This document shows positions 1 through 7,285 of a stretch of 11,610 nt of DNA, piece by piece. A program made the position numbers and the translations under genes. The stretch's first letter is position 1. Every line of letters begins with the position of its first letter. Origin of the DNA: Luminiphilus sp. (GTDB lineage Bacteria > Pseudomonadota > Gammaproteobacteria > Pseudomonadales > Halieaceae). The notes under the pieces were generated by a model. That model searched no databases. It worked only from the letters and a program-made list of their open reading frames with translations, and was not told the origin of the DNA. The DNA is taken from assembly GCA_024638905.1 (NCBI GenBank), contig JAHEJH010000216.1:1-11610 (forward strand), read 5' to 3'.

Positions 1-485
1 AGCAAACCAACGAGGATCTGGATTTGACGCTCGCAGTCAATGTGAAGGGCCTTGTGAATTGCTGCCAGGCGGCCATACCACACATGCTCCAAACCGGTGG
101 CGGGGCTATTGTTAACGTAGCGTCACTCTGCGGCCTGAGGGCTCTACCGGCGATACCCCATGCTTACACCGCATCAAAATTCGCGGTCGTTGGGCTGACC
201 AAATCGATGGCTCTGGAGTTTGGGTCAAGCCACATTCGCATCAATGCGGTCTGCCCCGGATCGGTAGATACCCAAATGCGCGCAAAGGCTATTTCACTGC
301 TCGCCGAGCAGGAAGGGATTTCTGTGGAAGATGCCGAAGCACTGGAGATGTCGACCATTTCGCTGGGAAGAGCGGCCACCCCATCTGAGGTGGCTGCCGT
401 GGTGGCATTTCTGTGCTCAGAAAACGCAGCGCAAATTACCGGCGCGGCCATCCCTGTTGACGCAGGGATGACCGGCGGTTTTTGA
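1..485 (+). CDS. Short-chain dehydrogenase/reductase, 5'-truncated by window edge
   Basis: The frame is open from the first bases (codon phase starts at base 3) and ends at TGA 483-485, so this is the C-terminal ~160 residues of an SDR of normally ~250 residues. The N-terminal TGxxxGxG nucleotide-binding motif lies outside the window. Visible family marks are NVKG on helix 4, the catalytic Ser in VNVASLCG (codon 123-125), the active-site Tyr and Lys of YTASK (codons 165-167 and 177-179), the N-x-V-CPG segment after beta 6, and the typical C-terminal hydrophobic end with D-A-G-M. The family catalyses NAD(P)-dependent oxidation or reduction of alcohols and ketones; the substrate cannot be read here. 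An apparent TTG start at 24 is internal and should not be used. It resembles the second SDR at 5060-5824 and may be a paralogue serving the same gene neighbourhood. Confidence 0.93.
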   Translation, partial: QTNEDLDLTLAVNVKGLVNCCQAAIPHMLQTGGGAIVNVASLCGLRALPAIPHAYTASKFAVVGLTKSMALEFGSSHIRINAVCPGSVDTQMRAKAISLLAEQEGISVEDAEALEMSTISLGRAATPSEVAAVVAFLCSENAAQITGAAIPVDAGMTGGF

Positions 486-492
486 GGCGCTA

Positions 493-705
493 TCAGTTAC
501 CGAAGAAGTAACTCAGGCTCGCACCGATGACTTGTGGCGAACCATAAAGCTGGTTGGCCAGACCAGACAAGCCGACAAAGTTAAAGGCCTGCTCGCGTTT
601 TTGGGCTGTTACCACGACCTCCTCGCGGGTTTGCGCGGTCACCGTCGTGGCCAGTGAGCTCAATACGACGCTAAAGCCCAATGATGTTTTGAATAGCTGT
701 TTCAT
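493..705 (-). pseudogene. TonB-dependent receptor remnant (signal peptide + TonB box fused to last beta strand)
   Basis: The 70-codon frame starting MKQLFKT has a clean signal peptide (basic start, hydrophobic LGFSVVLSSLA, cleavage after TVTA-Q). Then comes EEVVVTAQKREQ, the wording typical of the N-terminus of TonB-dependent outer-membrane receptors. Normally some 650-750 residues of plug and barrel would follow. Here the frame passes at once into LANQLYGSPQVIGASLSYFF, which resembles a receptor C-terminal beta strand (Y-G-x-P-x-x-x-G-x-x-L-x-Y-x-F). I infer an in-frame deletion of nearly the whole gene. ATG 703-705 is preferred over the upstream ATG at 750 because an AGGGGT ribosome binding site lies 9 bases before it. 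It converges with the SDR (7 bases between stops) and diverges from operon 1. A translated small secreted peptide cannot be excluded. Confidence 0.72.
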
Positions 706-905
706 ATGAAAAGCACCCCTTTTGATATGATTCAGCGGCCTTTTGGACACACAGATCCGCAGTTAAGCAGCCAAATTGAGTGAGATAATAAACTCAAGTT
801 ACCTCGATTAAAACGTGATTTCAAAGCTAAATTTAGCTATCTTTGATCAAATTACCGCGCTAACTTGGCGTTTTGGCCCGTGCGCTCCGCTAAGAGAATT
901 AAAAA
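706..905. promoter_or_regulatory. Divergent intergenic region with three palindromes
   Basis: This AT-rich 200-bp region separates the reverse-strand receptor relic from the forward operon 1. It holds three inverted repeats: TTGAGT (776-781) with ACTCAA (792-797), a perfect 14-bp palindrome AGCTAAATTTAGCT (825-838), and a perfect 10-bp palindrome TTTGATCAAA (842-851). Dimeric transcription factors commonly bind such sites, so I infer an operator region for operon 1 and formerly for the receptor. A GATAAT hexamer at 784-789 could be a -10 element, but no convincing -35 element sits at the right spacing, so I do not call a promoter. Confidence 0.5.
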
Positions 906-1424
906 ATGACGTCTGCGCCTGCGACATCCGATGCCCCATTTGCCATTGGGGACTACTCCTCTGCCCCCCTGCGGCTAGATATGCAGGTGCGCTTTACCAA
1001 CCAGTCACCCACCACCGTCTTTGACGTGATGGGCGATCCAGCACAGATTCAGAACTGGTACGTACTGGCCAAAGACACTGTGGTGGACGAGCAAACCGCC
1101 GAGGACGAGCTGCAGTTTGAAGTCGATTTCATTCTGTTCGGCAAGGTGAGAGAGGAAGTCATGTTGTGGGACCCACCGCAGCGTTATGTGTATCGGGCGT
1201 TTGGCGAGCACTTTCCCTTCAAAAACTATGTTGCCCTCATTGAGATCGAAGAGACGGCACCCAATACCGGCATACTCAGATGGCAACAGTACTTCACTGA
1301 GATCGAGGGCGAAGACAACCAGCGTCTGCACTCAGTCATTCTGCCGCACCTCAACGAGGTCAGCCTGCAGCGGCTCGCCACTTTGATTAATGGCTCAGAC
1401 GTGAGCGTGGTCAGCCATCTGTGA
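906..1424 (+). CDS. SRPBCC-fold (START/polyketide cyclase-like) protein
   Basis: This 172-residue protein has the look of a single SRPBCC helix-grip domain. The strand MQVRFTNQSPTTVFDVMGDPAQIQNWY near residues 26-52 is the usual first strand and helix, where a protein sees a bulky ligand ('VFDVMGDPAQIQNW'). Alternating strands follow, and then a long C-terminal helix (about residues 138-162). The family binds hydrophobic ligands, and some members act as cyclases, dehydratases or chaperone-like partners; no catalytic residue set can be assigned. ATG 906 follows AAGAGAATTAAAA, a weak ribosome binding site. The Met at residue 26 (codon 981) is a less likely alternative because it leaves little before the first strand. 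The stop codon overlaps the GTG start of the transporter by 4 bases, indicating translational coupling. It is the first gene of operon 1. Confidence 0.75.
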   Translation: MTSAPATSDAPFAIGDYSSAPLRLDMQVRFTNQSPTTVFDVMGDPAQIQNWYVLAKDTVVDEQTAEDELQFEVDFILFGKVREEVMLWDPPQRYVYRAFGEHFPFKNYVALIEIEETAPNTGILRWQQYFTEIEGEDNQRLHSVILPHLNEVSLQRLATLINGSDVSVVSHL

Positions 1425-2563
1425 GCCGTATGGCGTTGATCAATGCGTACTTGATGTCCTCTTCCGGGGCCATCATCTACCTGATCGCTCCAGTGCTGAT
1501 TGGCACCGCAATGGACTCTCTTGCTTTTGACAGTGAGCAGGCAGGTCTCCTGCTGGCAGCTTACTTTCTAGGCTACACCTTGATCACAACTTCGGCCGTC
1601 TTTTGGCTCAGCCGCGTCAATATGCGCTCAGCTGCCTGGCTTTCGTCGTTTCTATTCATCACCGCTTTGCTGATAGGCGCCACACAAAGCGCTGCCGCAT
1701 TGATTTACGTCGGGCTGTTTTTCGCGGGGGTCGGCGCGGGCATGCTGTATGGCATTTCGATCACCATCATTGGACAGAGTGATGCACCAGACAAACACTT
1801 TGGCATAGCGCTGGCTGCGCAGCTGGTGCTGGGGAGCGGGCTGTTGTTTGCAGGGCCCGCTATCATAGGCCCGCAGTTTGGCTTCGCCGGCATATTGATC
1901 GCTTGCGCTCTTTTTGTGGCCCTACTCTCCGTGACCACTCAGTGGACGCCCACGTCTATCTCTGCTGGGAAACAACCGGGCGGTGATAAAACGTCAAGCG
2001 GCCATGGCGCGATCGTCGTGGTGAGCATGGTTGCACTTCTATGCTGGTTTACCGGCTATTCGGGCGTCTACGCCTTTGTTGAACGAATCGGCGTAGCCGG
2101 TGACCTGACGGGGCAGCAAATTGGGCTCATCCTCTCTTTAACCATCATCACGGGTGTTGCCGGCGCCATGGGCGCGGCGTGGCTCGGGGATCGTTGGGGG
2201 GCTATAAAGCCTCACCGGCTTGGCATGGCAGGCACTGTGGTGACCGTTGGCTTATTAAGCAACGAACCGGGCCTAATTCAATATTCGTTGGCCATTATTG
2301 TGCTCACGCTGTCACTTAATTTTTGGCTGGCTTACATGTTAGGCAGCGTGACGCGGGTCGATATTTCTGGACGCTACGCCGTGCTCACAACCGCCGCGCT
2401 CGGCGGTGGTGCCATGGTCGGCCCGGCCATCTCCGGCTTTGTGTTGCAGCAGAGCGATATGTTGCAGGTATTACTAGTTTCACTGGTTCTGATTTTTGCC
2501 GGCTTCTCTGGTATCACGATGGCACTACGTCGGTTTTCTGCAATGCCAGTCAACAGTCATTAA
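1421..2563 (+). CDS. Major facilitator superfamily transporter
   Basis: A 380-residue polytopic inner-membrane protein with about 12 hydrophobic segments from residue 8 to the C-terminus. The first half is followed by a hydrophilic central loop near residues 172-194 (TPTSISAGKQPGGDKTSSGH), as expected between the two six-helix MFS bundles. A motif-A-like loop, GDRWGAIKPHR with Asp257, lies in the second half; the equivalent loop 2-3 of the first half is degenerate (WLSRVNMRS). The protein presumably moves the small molecule handled by the operon, but import versus export cannot be told. The start is GTG at 1421, overlapping the previous stop in a GTGA; ATG 1430 is an alternative three codons in. 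The gene ends 13 bases before the decarboxylase start, in the same operon. Confidence 0.88.
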   Translation: MSRMALINAYLMSSSGAIIYLIAPVLIGTAMDSLAFDSEQAGLLLAAYFLGYTLITTSAVFWLSRVNMRSAAWLSSFLFITALLIGATQSAAALIYVGLFFAGVGAGMLYGISITIIGQSDAPDKHFGIALAAQLVLGSGLLFAGPAIIGPQFGFAGILIACALFVALLSVTTQWTPTSISAGKQPGGDKTSSGHGAIVVVSMVALLCWFTGYSGVYAFVERIGVAGDLTGQQIGLILSLTIITGVAGAMGAAWLGDRWGAIKPHRLGMAGTVVTVGLLSNEPGLIQYSLAIIVLTLSLNFWLAYMLGSVTRVDISGRYAVLTTAALGGGAMVGPAISGFVLQQSDMLQVLLVSLVLIFAGFSGITMALRRFSAMPVNSH

Positions 2564-2576
2564 GAGGTTAATCATC

Positions 2577-3890
2577 ATGTCATCTCTGCACACATTGCCC
2601 CGGTCAGGCGCCAGCTACGAGGAAGTCACACGTCAGGTTGACGAGTTAGTCGACGGTATGACCCCTGAGCAGAGCGGCAAGCTCAGTAGCACGGCTTTTT
2701 GGGGCATTGGTGACGCGCTACAAATTGCGAAGGAAACCCACGCCAAGTTTTTCTCCTGGAACGCCCTATTCACGTTTCAGGAGGGGTCTGCAGCGAAGAT
2801 TGAAAACGATGTGCTCGATATCTGTATCGATCTGGTCGGCGGCGATGAGCAATCGAGAGGCAATCTGACATCCGGTGGCACCGAATCCAATTTCTGCGCG
2901 CTCCACGCCATGCGCAACTGGGCAAGGGAACATCGACCTGATATCAACGTGCCGGAGATCGTCGCGCCCTACTCGATCCACTCCACCGTGCACAAAATGG
3001 CCAAAGTGCTGGATATCAAAGTGGTGACCGTCCCGCAGTTGGCTGACCTGTCCGCAGATGTGGCGGGCATGCAAGCCGTTATTGGTCCCAACACCATCGG
3101 TATCGCCACATCGGCACCAAGTTGGCCCTATGGATGTGTTGACCCCATCGAAACGCTGGGCCACATCGCCATCGAGAATGATCTCTGGCTGCATGTGGAT
3201 GCTTGCGTCGGCGCCTACATCGCACCGTTCTTTCGGGAGCTGGGCGAGGAGATTCCCGCGTTTGATCTGAGCGTGCCTGGCGTGCGGTCTATCTCAGGCG
3301 ATCTCCACAAATACGGTTATGCACCCAAGCCGCTCTCCACCATCATCTGGAGGTCACAGGCAGAACAGGCCTATCACTACATTCCCGTGACCGAGTGGCC
3401 CTGCGGCCTCTACCTGTCCCAGGGGTTTGTGGGCAGCAGACCCCTCGCACCCATCGCAGCCGTGTGGGCGCTGATGCACCATCTAGGACATGAGGGCTAT
3501 GTCGCCAACGCTAAAAAACTGCTCGATATCCGCAACGCCATTATTGATAAGGTCGAGGCGATCGACGGCCTAACCACCTGGCCCACCCACGGACCCCTGC
3601 TACAAATCGCCGGTGAGGATCTCGATATTCAACTGGTCGTTGGCGCCATGGAACAACATGGCTGGAGACTGCTGGGGGTGCTTGACCCACCGGCCATCCA
3701 TCTCACCATCGATGTGCTCAGCGAGTCGTCTTTGGAAAAATTTTTGGCCGACCTAGAGACATCCGTTGCCGACATTAGAGCAGGTAAGATCGATACCGAG
3801 GGCTTACTGACCTACGGTGGTGTCGCAGCAGAAGAAACCGCTCCCAAGTGGCTGCTGAGCGCCGTGGAAATCATGGGCGTCGATCACTGA
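2577..3890 (+). CDS. PLP-dependent decarboxylase/lyase, group II (sphingosine-phosphate-lyase-like)
   Basis: This 437-residue fold-type I PLP enzyme has the marks of the group II decarboxylase / sphingosine-1-phosphate lyase family. These are GNLTSGGTESN (Thr102 region) for the phosphate cup, YSIHSTVHKMAKVL, the WLHVDACVGA strand whose Asp208 should pair with the pyridine nitrogen, and SGDLHKYGYAPK with Lys245 as the Schiff-base lysine after His244. Family members decarboxylate amino acids (Glu, Asp, aromatic) or cleave phosphorylated amino-alcohols. The sequence does not fix the substrate. ATG 2577 is chosen because AGAGG sits about 9 bases upstream; the longer frame from 2496 overlaps the transporter and adds an unconserved-looking leader. 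The following gene is a ureohydrolase, so decarboxylation of a guanidino-amino acid or of the freed amino acid is a fair hypothesis, not a conclusion. Confidence 0.88.
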   Translation: MSSLHTLPRSGASYEEVTRQVDELVDGMTPEQSGKLSSTAFWGIGDALQIAKETHAKFFSWNALFTFQEGSAAKIENDVLDICIDLVGGDEQSRGNLTSGGTESNFCALHAMRNWAREHRPDINVPEIVAPYSIHSTVHKMAKVLDIKVVTVPQLADLSADVAGMQAVIGPNTIGIATSAPSWPYGCVDPIETLGHIAIENDLWLHVDACVGAYIAPFFRELGEEIPAFDLSVPGVRSISGDLHKYGYAPKPLSTIIWRSQAEQAYHYIPVTEWPCGLYLSQGFVGSRPLAPIAAVWALMHHLGHEGYVANAKKLLDIRNAIIDKVEAIDGLTTWPTHGPLLQIAGEDLDIQLVVGAMEQHGWRLLGVLDPPAIHLTIDVLSESSLEKFLADLETSVADIRAGKIDTEGLLTYGGVAAEETAPKWLLSAVEIMGVDH

Positions 3891-3963
3891 TGCGACTCTT
3901 CGACACAATGTCGTGCCCAAGTAATCAACGCTGGCTCACTGAGGGCCGACTGGAGAGCATGTC

Positions 3964-5031
3964 ATGGCAAAAATGACGCCGGAAAAACTGGCAGCGCTGC
4001 AGCAGCACGACAAGCCCGCATTCGATTTCAATAACCCTGAGATCAGCGCGTTTTTCGAGCGCGCTCTGCCCCACGGTTACACCCTCGAGACGAATGGCTT
4101 CGCGGCGCTTCCCGGGTTTTTTCAAGCACCCCATCGTCGCGACATTGATGGCAACGCCGATGTCGTAATGGTGGGATGCCCACTGGACCTCGGAGCAATT
4201 GGCTTGGCAGGCGCTCGACACGGGCCCGAAGCTATCCGCGCAGCCAGCCGGCACTTTGGCCCCATCAATGATGCGTTTGGCTCAATCCCTTTCGAGCAAT
4301 GCAGCGTGATCGATTACGGCGATGTCGAGTGGTCTTGCACCGACCTCACCACTCGAGTCACAAACGATATCGCACAGGTATTTGAGGCCATTGGTCGACA
4401 AGGTTGCCTATCTCTCTCCTGCGGTGGCGAGCACACCACCACCTATGGCGTATTAAAGGGCCTTGCTACGGCTTACGACGACGCTTTTGGTCTCCTCCAT
4501 ATCGATGCGCACTGCGACACCATGTCCACCTGGGGAGGCGATGAGATCAACGATGGTTCTGTGTTCCGTCGCGCCGTGCTGGATGGCTTTATTGATCCTC
4601 AGCGCTGCATTCAGATCGGCATCCGCGGTCGGGCAGGCTTTTTATGGGAGTTCTCCCACGACGTGGGCATAACGGTAATTACCGCGGATGAGGTGCACGA
4701 AAAAGGCTGTGATTACATCAGCGACCAATGCCGAGAGGTCATAGGAAGCGATCGATCCTATCTGTCACTGGATATTGATAGTTTAGACAGCAGCGTAATG
4801 ATGGGGACAACAGGCCCCGAGCCCTTCGGTCTCACGGCGCGACAGGTTCGCCAGCTCATTCACGGTGCAAGAGGCCTTAACCTCGTGGGCGCAGACCTAG
4901 TGGAACTTAACCCCAATCGGGATCCATCGGGTAGTTGCGCCCATCTCGCCGCGGCGCTCTTCTTTGAATTGCTGAGCGTGCTGACCGACATTAAAGGGGC
5001 AGACGCAACCAGCGGCGTCACGAACTGGTAG
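3964..5031 (+). CDS. Ureohydrolase family protein (arginase/agmatinase/guanidino-acid hydrolase)
   Basis: A 355-residue member of the binuclear-metal ureohydrolase family, which hydrolyses guanidino (or formimino) groups to release urea (or formamide). All six expected metal ligands are visible: His157 in GGEHT, Asp181/His183/Asp185 in HIDAHCDT, and Asp270/Asp272 in SLDIDSLD. The N-terminal GAIGLAGARHGPEAIR block corresponds to the family segment that ends in RxGPxxIR. Differences from the textbook motifs are GGEHT instead of GGDHS, and DSSVMMGTTGPEPFG where arginases and agmatinases usually have DPSxAPGTGTPxxGG. The active-site rim is therefore altered and the substrate may be unusual. GGAGAG at 3952-3957, six bases before ATG 3964, supports the start. 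Candidate activities are agmatinase, guanidinobutyrase/guanidinopropionase, or guanidine hydrolase-like; none can be chosen from sequence. Confidence 0.9.
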   Translation: MAKMTPEKLAALQQHDKPAFDFNNPEISAFFERALPHGYTLETNGFAALPGFFQAPHRRDIDGNADVVMVGCPLDLGAIGLAGARHGPEAIRAASRHFGPINDAFGSIPFEQCSVIDYGDVEWSCTDLTTRVTNDIAQVFEAIGRQGCLSLSCGGEHTTTYGVLKGLATAYDDAFGLLHIDAHCDTMSTWGGDEINDGSVFRRAVLDGFIDPQRCIQIGIRGRAGFLWEFSHDVGITVITADEVHEKGCDYISDQCREVIGSDRSYLSLDIDSLDSSVMMGTTGPEPFGLTARQVRQLIHGARGLNLVGADLVELNPNRDPSGSCAHLAAALFFELLSVLTDIKGADATSGVTNW

Positions 5032-5059
5032 AGCGGGATCAGAAGGTCGAGGGGTGGGT

Positions 5060-5824
5060 ATGCATTTTTCTCTTACAGAACAAGTTGCGCTAGTCACCGG
5101 TGGCAATTCAGGTATCGGGCTCTGCACAGTCAAACGATTTCTCGAAGCAGGCGCCAAGGTGGTTGTGGCTGATCTTGCGTCTGAATGTTCGCTCGAAGCG
5201 CAACCCAATCTTCTCTATCGCCAATGTGACGTCACGCAGGAGGACCAGGTCAAGGCGGCGATGGAAGCGGCAGTCACGGAATTCGACTCACTGACCGTTG
5301 TTGTGAATAACGCAGGCACTTTCTCGAACTACAACGCCATACAAGACAAGTCCGCCGACGACTTTCTGAGATGCCATCAGGTCAACCTCATGGGCGCCCT
5401 GCACGCCATGAAGCATGCGGCCAAACTCATGAGTCGCGGGGGGAGCATTGTTAACACAGCGTCTGCTGCGGGGTTGGTGGGCGTGGTGGGCTTATCTGAC
5501 TACGTCGCGTCCAAGCACGCACTGGTAGGTCTTAGTAAATCTGCCGCCCTTGAGCTCGCAAGCCATCAGATCCGTGTGAACTGTGTGTGCCCCAGTAGCG
5601 TGGATACGCCCATGGCAAACGCCGACGGCGGAGAGGATCTCCTCGCAGCAGAAAAACTGCTGGTGCCGCTGGGGCGAATCTGCGCACCAGAGGAGGCCGC
5701 CGCGCTCATCCACTTTCTCGCCAGCCCGGAAAGCGCCTTCATTAGTGGGCAAGCCATTATGCTCGACGGCGGCATGAGCGCGGGGACCAGCGCAGCCGCT
5801 TTTGATAAGTTGGCGCAACCATGA
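5060..5824 (+). CDS. Short-chain dehydrogenase/reductase (classical SDR)
   Basis: A complete classical SDR of 254 residues. TGGNSGIG (residues 13-20) binds the dinucleotide, and Asp38 at the end of beta 2 (VVVADL) favours NAD(H) over NADP(H). NNAG follows beta 4, and the catalytic set is Ser135 (NTASAAG), Tyr148 and Lys152 (YVASK). The C-terminal AIMLDGGMS is typical of the family. ATG 5060 is chosen over GTG 5054 because GAGGGG at 5049-5054 is correctly spaced for 5060 and would overlap a 5054 start. The stop overlaps the next gene's start in an ATGA, implying coupled translation with the Ldh-family enzyme. The role is presumably oxidation or reduction of a hydroxyl/carbonyl intermediate of the operon. 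It resembles the truncated SDR at the left edge. Confidence 0.94.
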   Translation: MHFSLTEQVALVTGGNSGIGLCTVKRFLEAGAKVVVADLASECSLEAQPNLLYRQCDVTQEDQVKAAMEAAVTEFDSLTVVVNNAGTFSNYNAIQDKSADDFLRCHQVNLMGALHAMKHAAKLMSRGGSIVNTASAAGLVGVVGLSDYVASKHALVGLSKSAALELASHQIRVNCVCPSSVDTPMANADGGEDLLAAEKLLVPLGRICAPEEAAALIHFLASPESAFISGQAIMLDGGMSAGTSAAAFDKLAQP

Positions 5825-6966
5825 ATCAGCCGTCACCCACCAGAAAAGAAGACCCCGGGTTTCTGTATTACTCCATCAAGCAGGTATGGATGGCGGCAGG
5901 TGCGGCAGAGGTGCATGCTCACTATGTCGCAGACGCTATTACGTTTGCGCACATTCAGGGCAAACTAAATCAAGGCCTTGGTGTTTATGAGGCAATCGAT
6001 ATTGCACTTGAGATGGGCATCCTCGATATCTCAGCCGAGCCTCAGGTGGTCGACGAGGGACCGGTGTGGGCCACAGTCGATGGCAACAGAAGCTCTGGCT
6101 ATTGGTGCCTCAACATCATGGCTGATCTGGCCATCGAGAAGGCGCGTGAGCATGGCATTGGTTTAGTCTTCGGTGGTAATCACAACGATGCGGGCAGTTT
6201 TGCGCGCTACGTTTACAAAGCCTTCGAGCAGGACATGATGGCCATGTCATCAAACAACACAGTGCCATTGGCAGCACCCTTTGGCGGCATGCTCAACAAG
6301 CTATCCTGCGCACCGTTTGACGCCATCAGTCCTGCCGGTGACAAACCACCCGTATGGACCAGCGTCGCGCTGGCAGAGTTCTACGACGCAGATGTCTCCG
6401 AAGCTGCCATTCACGGCAAACCACTAGCGGGTAAGTGGCTCATCGACCCTACCAGCGGCGAATTGTCTGATGACGCCAGCCGCTACGCCGAGCCGATTGA
6501 GGGCTACGGTAGGGTCTGGGGTTGTAGCGCCGCAGGCCAAATTGAAGAGCCGCGCACCTACGCTTTAAACATGTGGAACGAAGCCATGACGGCGATCATT
6601 AACCCCTTGGGCGTTCCATCCACGGCGTTGCCTTCGGTGGAGGAGATTACTGACCCTGACACTAACAACTCGGTACCCTCGGTGGGCGGCAGCTATTACC
6701 TCTGCATCAACCCCGCCAAGTTTGGGTCTATTAAGGCAGTAAAGGCGAGATCAGATGCCTATGTTGATGCGATACAAAATTGCCCTCCAAGACCCAACCA
6801 CTCGGTTCGTGTGCCCGGGTCCGTCGGCTACAAACGATTGATTGAGAATGCTGCCGAGGTAGACGTCTTGACGAATCATTGGGATCCATTTTTTGTCGGC
6901 ATCGCCGGCAAATACGGATTATCAGAGCAGAAGCTACGCGACGGCTTTCAAGCCGAACGCGGCTGA
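5821..6966 (+). CDS. Ldh_2-family oxidoreductase (malate/L-lactate/imine reductase type)
   Basis: A 381-residue NAD(P)-dependent enzyme of the Ldh_2 family, which includes malate/sulfolactate dehydrogenases, ureidoglycolate dehydrogenase (AllD) and the cyclic-imine reductase DpkA. Recognisable blocks are an N-terminal helical region, GLVFGGNHNDAGSFARYV (around residues 117-134), MSSNNTVPLAAPFGG (residues 141-155) corresponding to the family's S-N-x-x-P-x-x-x-P-x-G-G segment, and a C-terminal PGS-x-x-x-R block. The N-terminal signature that usually reads R-G-x-x-SHG is AHIQGKLNQG here, so the conserved His is Gln51. In characterised members that His is regarded as catalytic, so the chemistry may differ. 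It starts at ATG 5821 overlapping the SDR stop, is the last gene of operon 1, and is followed 75 bases later by the tRNA-tail repeats. Confidence 0.85.
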   Translation: MNQPSPTRKEDPGFLYYSIKQVWMAAGAAEVHAHYVADAITFAHIQGKLNQGLGVYEAIDIALEMGILDISAEPQVVDEGPVWATVDGNRSSGYWCLNIMADLAIEKAREHGIGLVFGGNHNDAGSFARYVYKAFEQDMMAMSSNNTVPLAAPFGGMLNKLSCAPFDAISPAGDKPPVWTSVALAEFYDADVSEAAIHGKPLAGKWLIDPTSGELSDDASRYAEPIEGYGRVWGCSAAGQIEEPRTYALNMWNEAMTAIINPLGVPSTALPSVEEITDPDTNNSVPSVGGSYYLCINPAKFGSIKAVKARSDAYVDAIQNCPPRPNHSVRVPGSVGYKRLIENAAEVDVLTNHWDPFFVGIAGKYGLSEQKLRDGFQAERG

Positions 6967-7041
6967 CCTTCCTCGCCACAGACATATTTCCTGAACCACA
7001 GTCTTCGGTGTAGATTATCGGGTGTCCACGCGTGTCTTGGT

Positions 7042-7100
7042 GCGGCCAATCGGCCTTGACATGGTAGAGGTCGGCGGTTCGAATCCGCCTGGTCCTACCA
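7042..7100 (+). repeat. tRNA-Val(GAC) 3'-half fragment, copy A (attachment-site-like)
   Basis: From 7054 the sequence reads as the 3' half of tRNA-Val(GAC): CC-TTGACAT-GGTAG (end of anticodon stem, loop with GAC anticodon, 3' anticodon stem), variable loop AGGTC, T-stem GGCGG (7073-7077), T-loop TTCGAAT (7078-7084), CCGCC (7085-7089), acceptor strand TGGTCCT (7090-7096), A and encoded CCA (7098-7100). No D-arm or 5' acceptor strand (expected AGGACCA) precedes it, so it cannot be a functional tRNA. Integrases typically leave such anticodon-to-3'-end pieces at att sites. Bases 7042-7081 recur at 11410-11449 with one difference in 40, including 12 bases upstream of the tRNA homology. Confidence 0.88.
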
Positions 7101-7139
7101 AAATCAAAAACCCGGCTTTAGGTGGGTTTTTGATTTTGG
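7098..7139. terminator. Bidirectional terminator after tRNA-tail copy A
   Basis: A perfect 16-bp inverted repeat, 7098-7113 (CCAAAATCAAAAACCC) with 7124-7139, around a 10-base loop. The arms contain A- and T-runs on both strands, as in bidirectional rho-independent terminators found right after tRNA genes; the CCA end of the tRNA tail forms the foot of the stem. It would end operon 1 transcription. CCTACC (7094-7099) is also mirrored by GGTAGG (7143-7148) beyond the stem. Confidence 0.85.
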
Positions 7140-7142
7140 AGG

Positions 7143-7279
7143 GGTAGGTTCGGATGAGAGCCGCTGTTCGACAAACGCGACCAACGGAGCGTTTGGTCCG
7201 CCGCAGCGAAGCGGAGGCGCCCGCAGGGTTCAATCGCAAGAAGCAATGGCGATTGAAGACAATCCGCCTGGTCCTACCA
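7143..7279 (+). repeat. Two-hairpin repeat ending in tRNA-Val tail, copy B
   Basis: The unit opens with GGTAGGTTCG and closes with AATCCGCCTGGTCCTACCA (7261-7279), the same last 19 bases as tRNA-tail copy A. Between TTCG (ending 7152) and AATCC, which are adjacent in the T-loop of copy A, 108 bases are inserted. They hold hairpin 1 (CAAACGC 7172-7178 with GCGTTTG 7189-7195), a central GCGAAGC...CCCGCAGGG segment (7206-7228), and hairpin 2 (TTCAATCGC 7229-7237 with GCGATTGAA 7249-7257). The same layout occurs in copy C. Most of the tRNA 5' to the T-loop is missing here. Confidence 0.85.
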
Positions 7280-7285
7280 AATGAC

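Noticed and set aside
815..1024. A 69-codon forward frame before and overlapping the SRPBCC gene
   Set aside because: It starts inside the palindromic regulatory region, has no ribosome binding site or recognisable features, and overlaps the better-supported gene in another frame.
7020..7100. A complete tRNA-Val gene
   Set aside because: The 3' half is excellent, but no D-arm, 5' anticodon strand (CTACC) or 5' acceptor strand (AGGACCA) precedes it; the bases before it are GCGGCCAATCGG.
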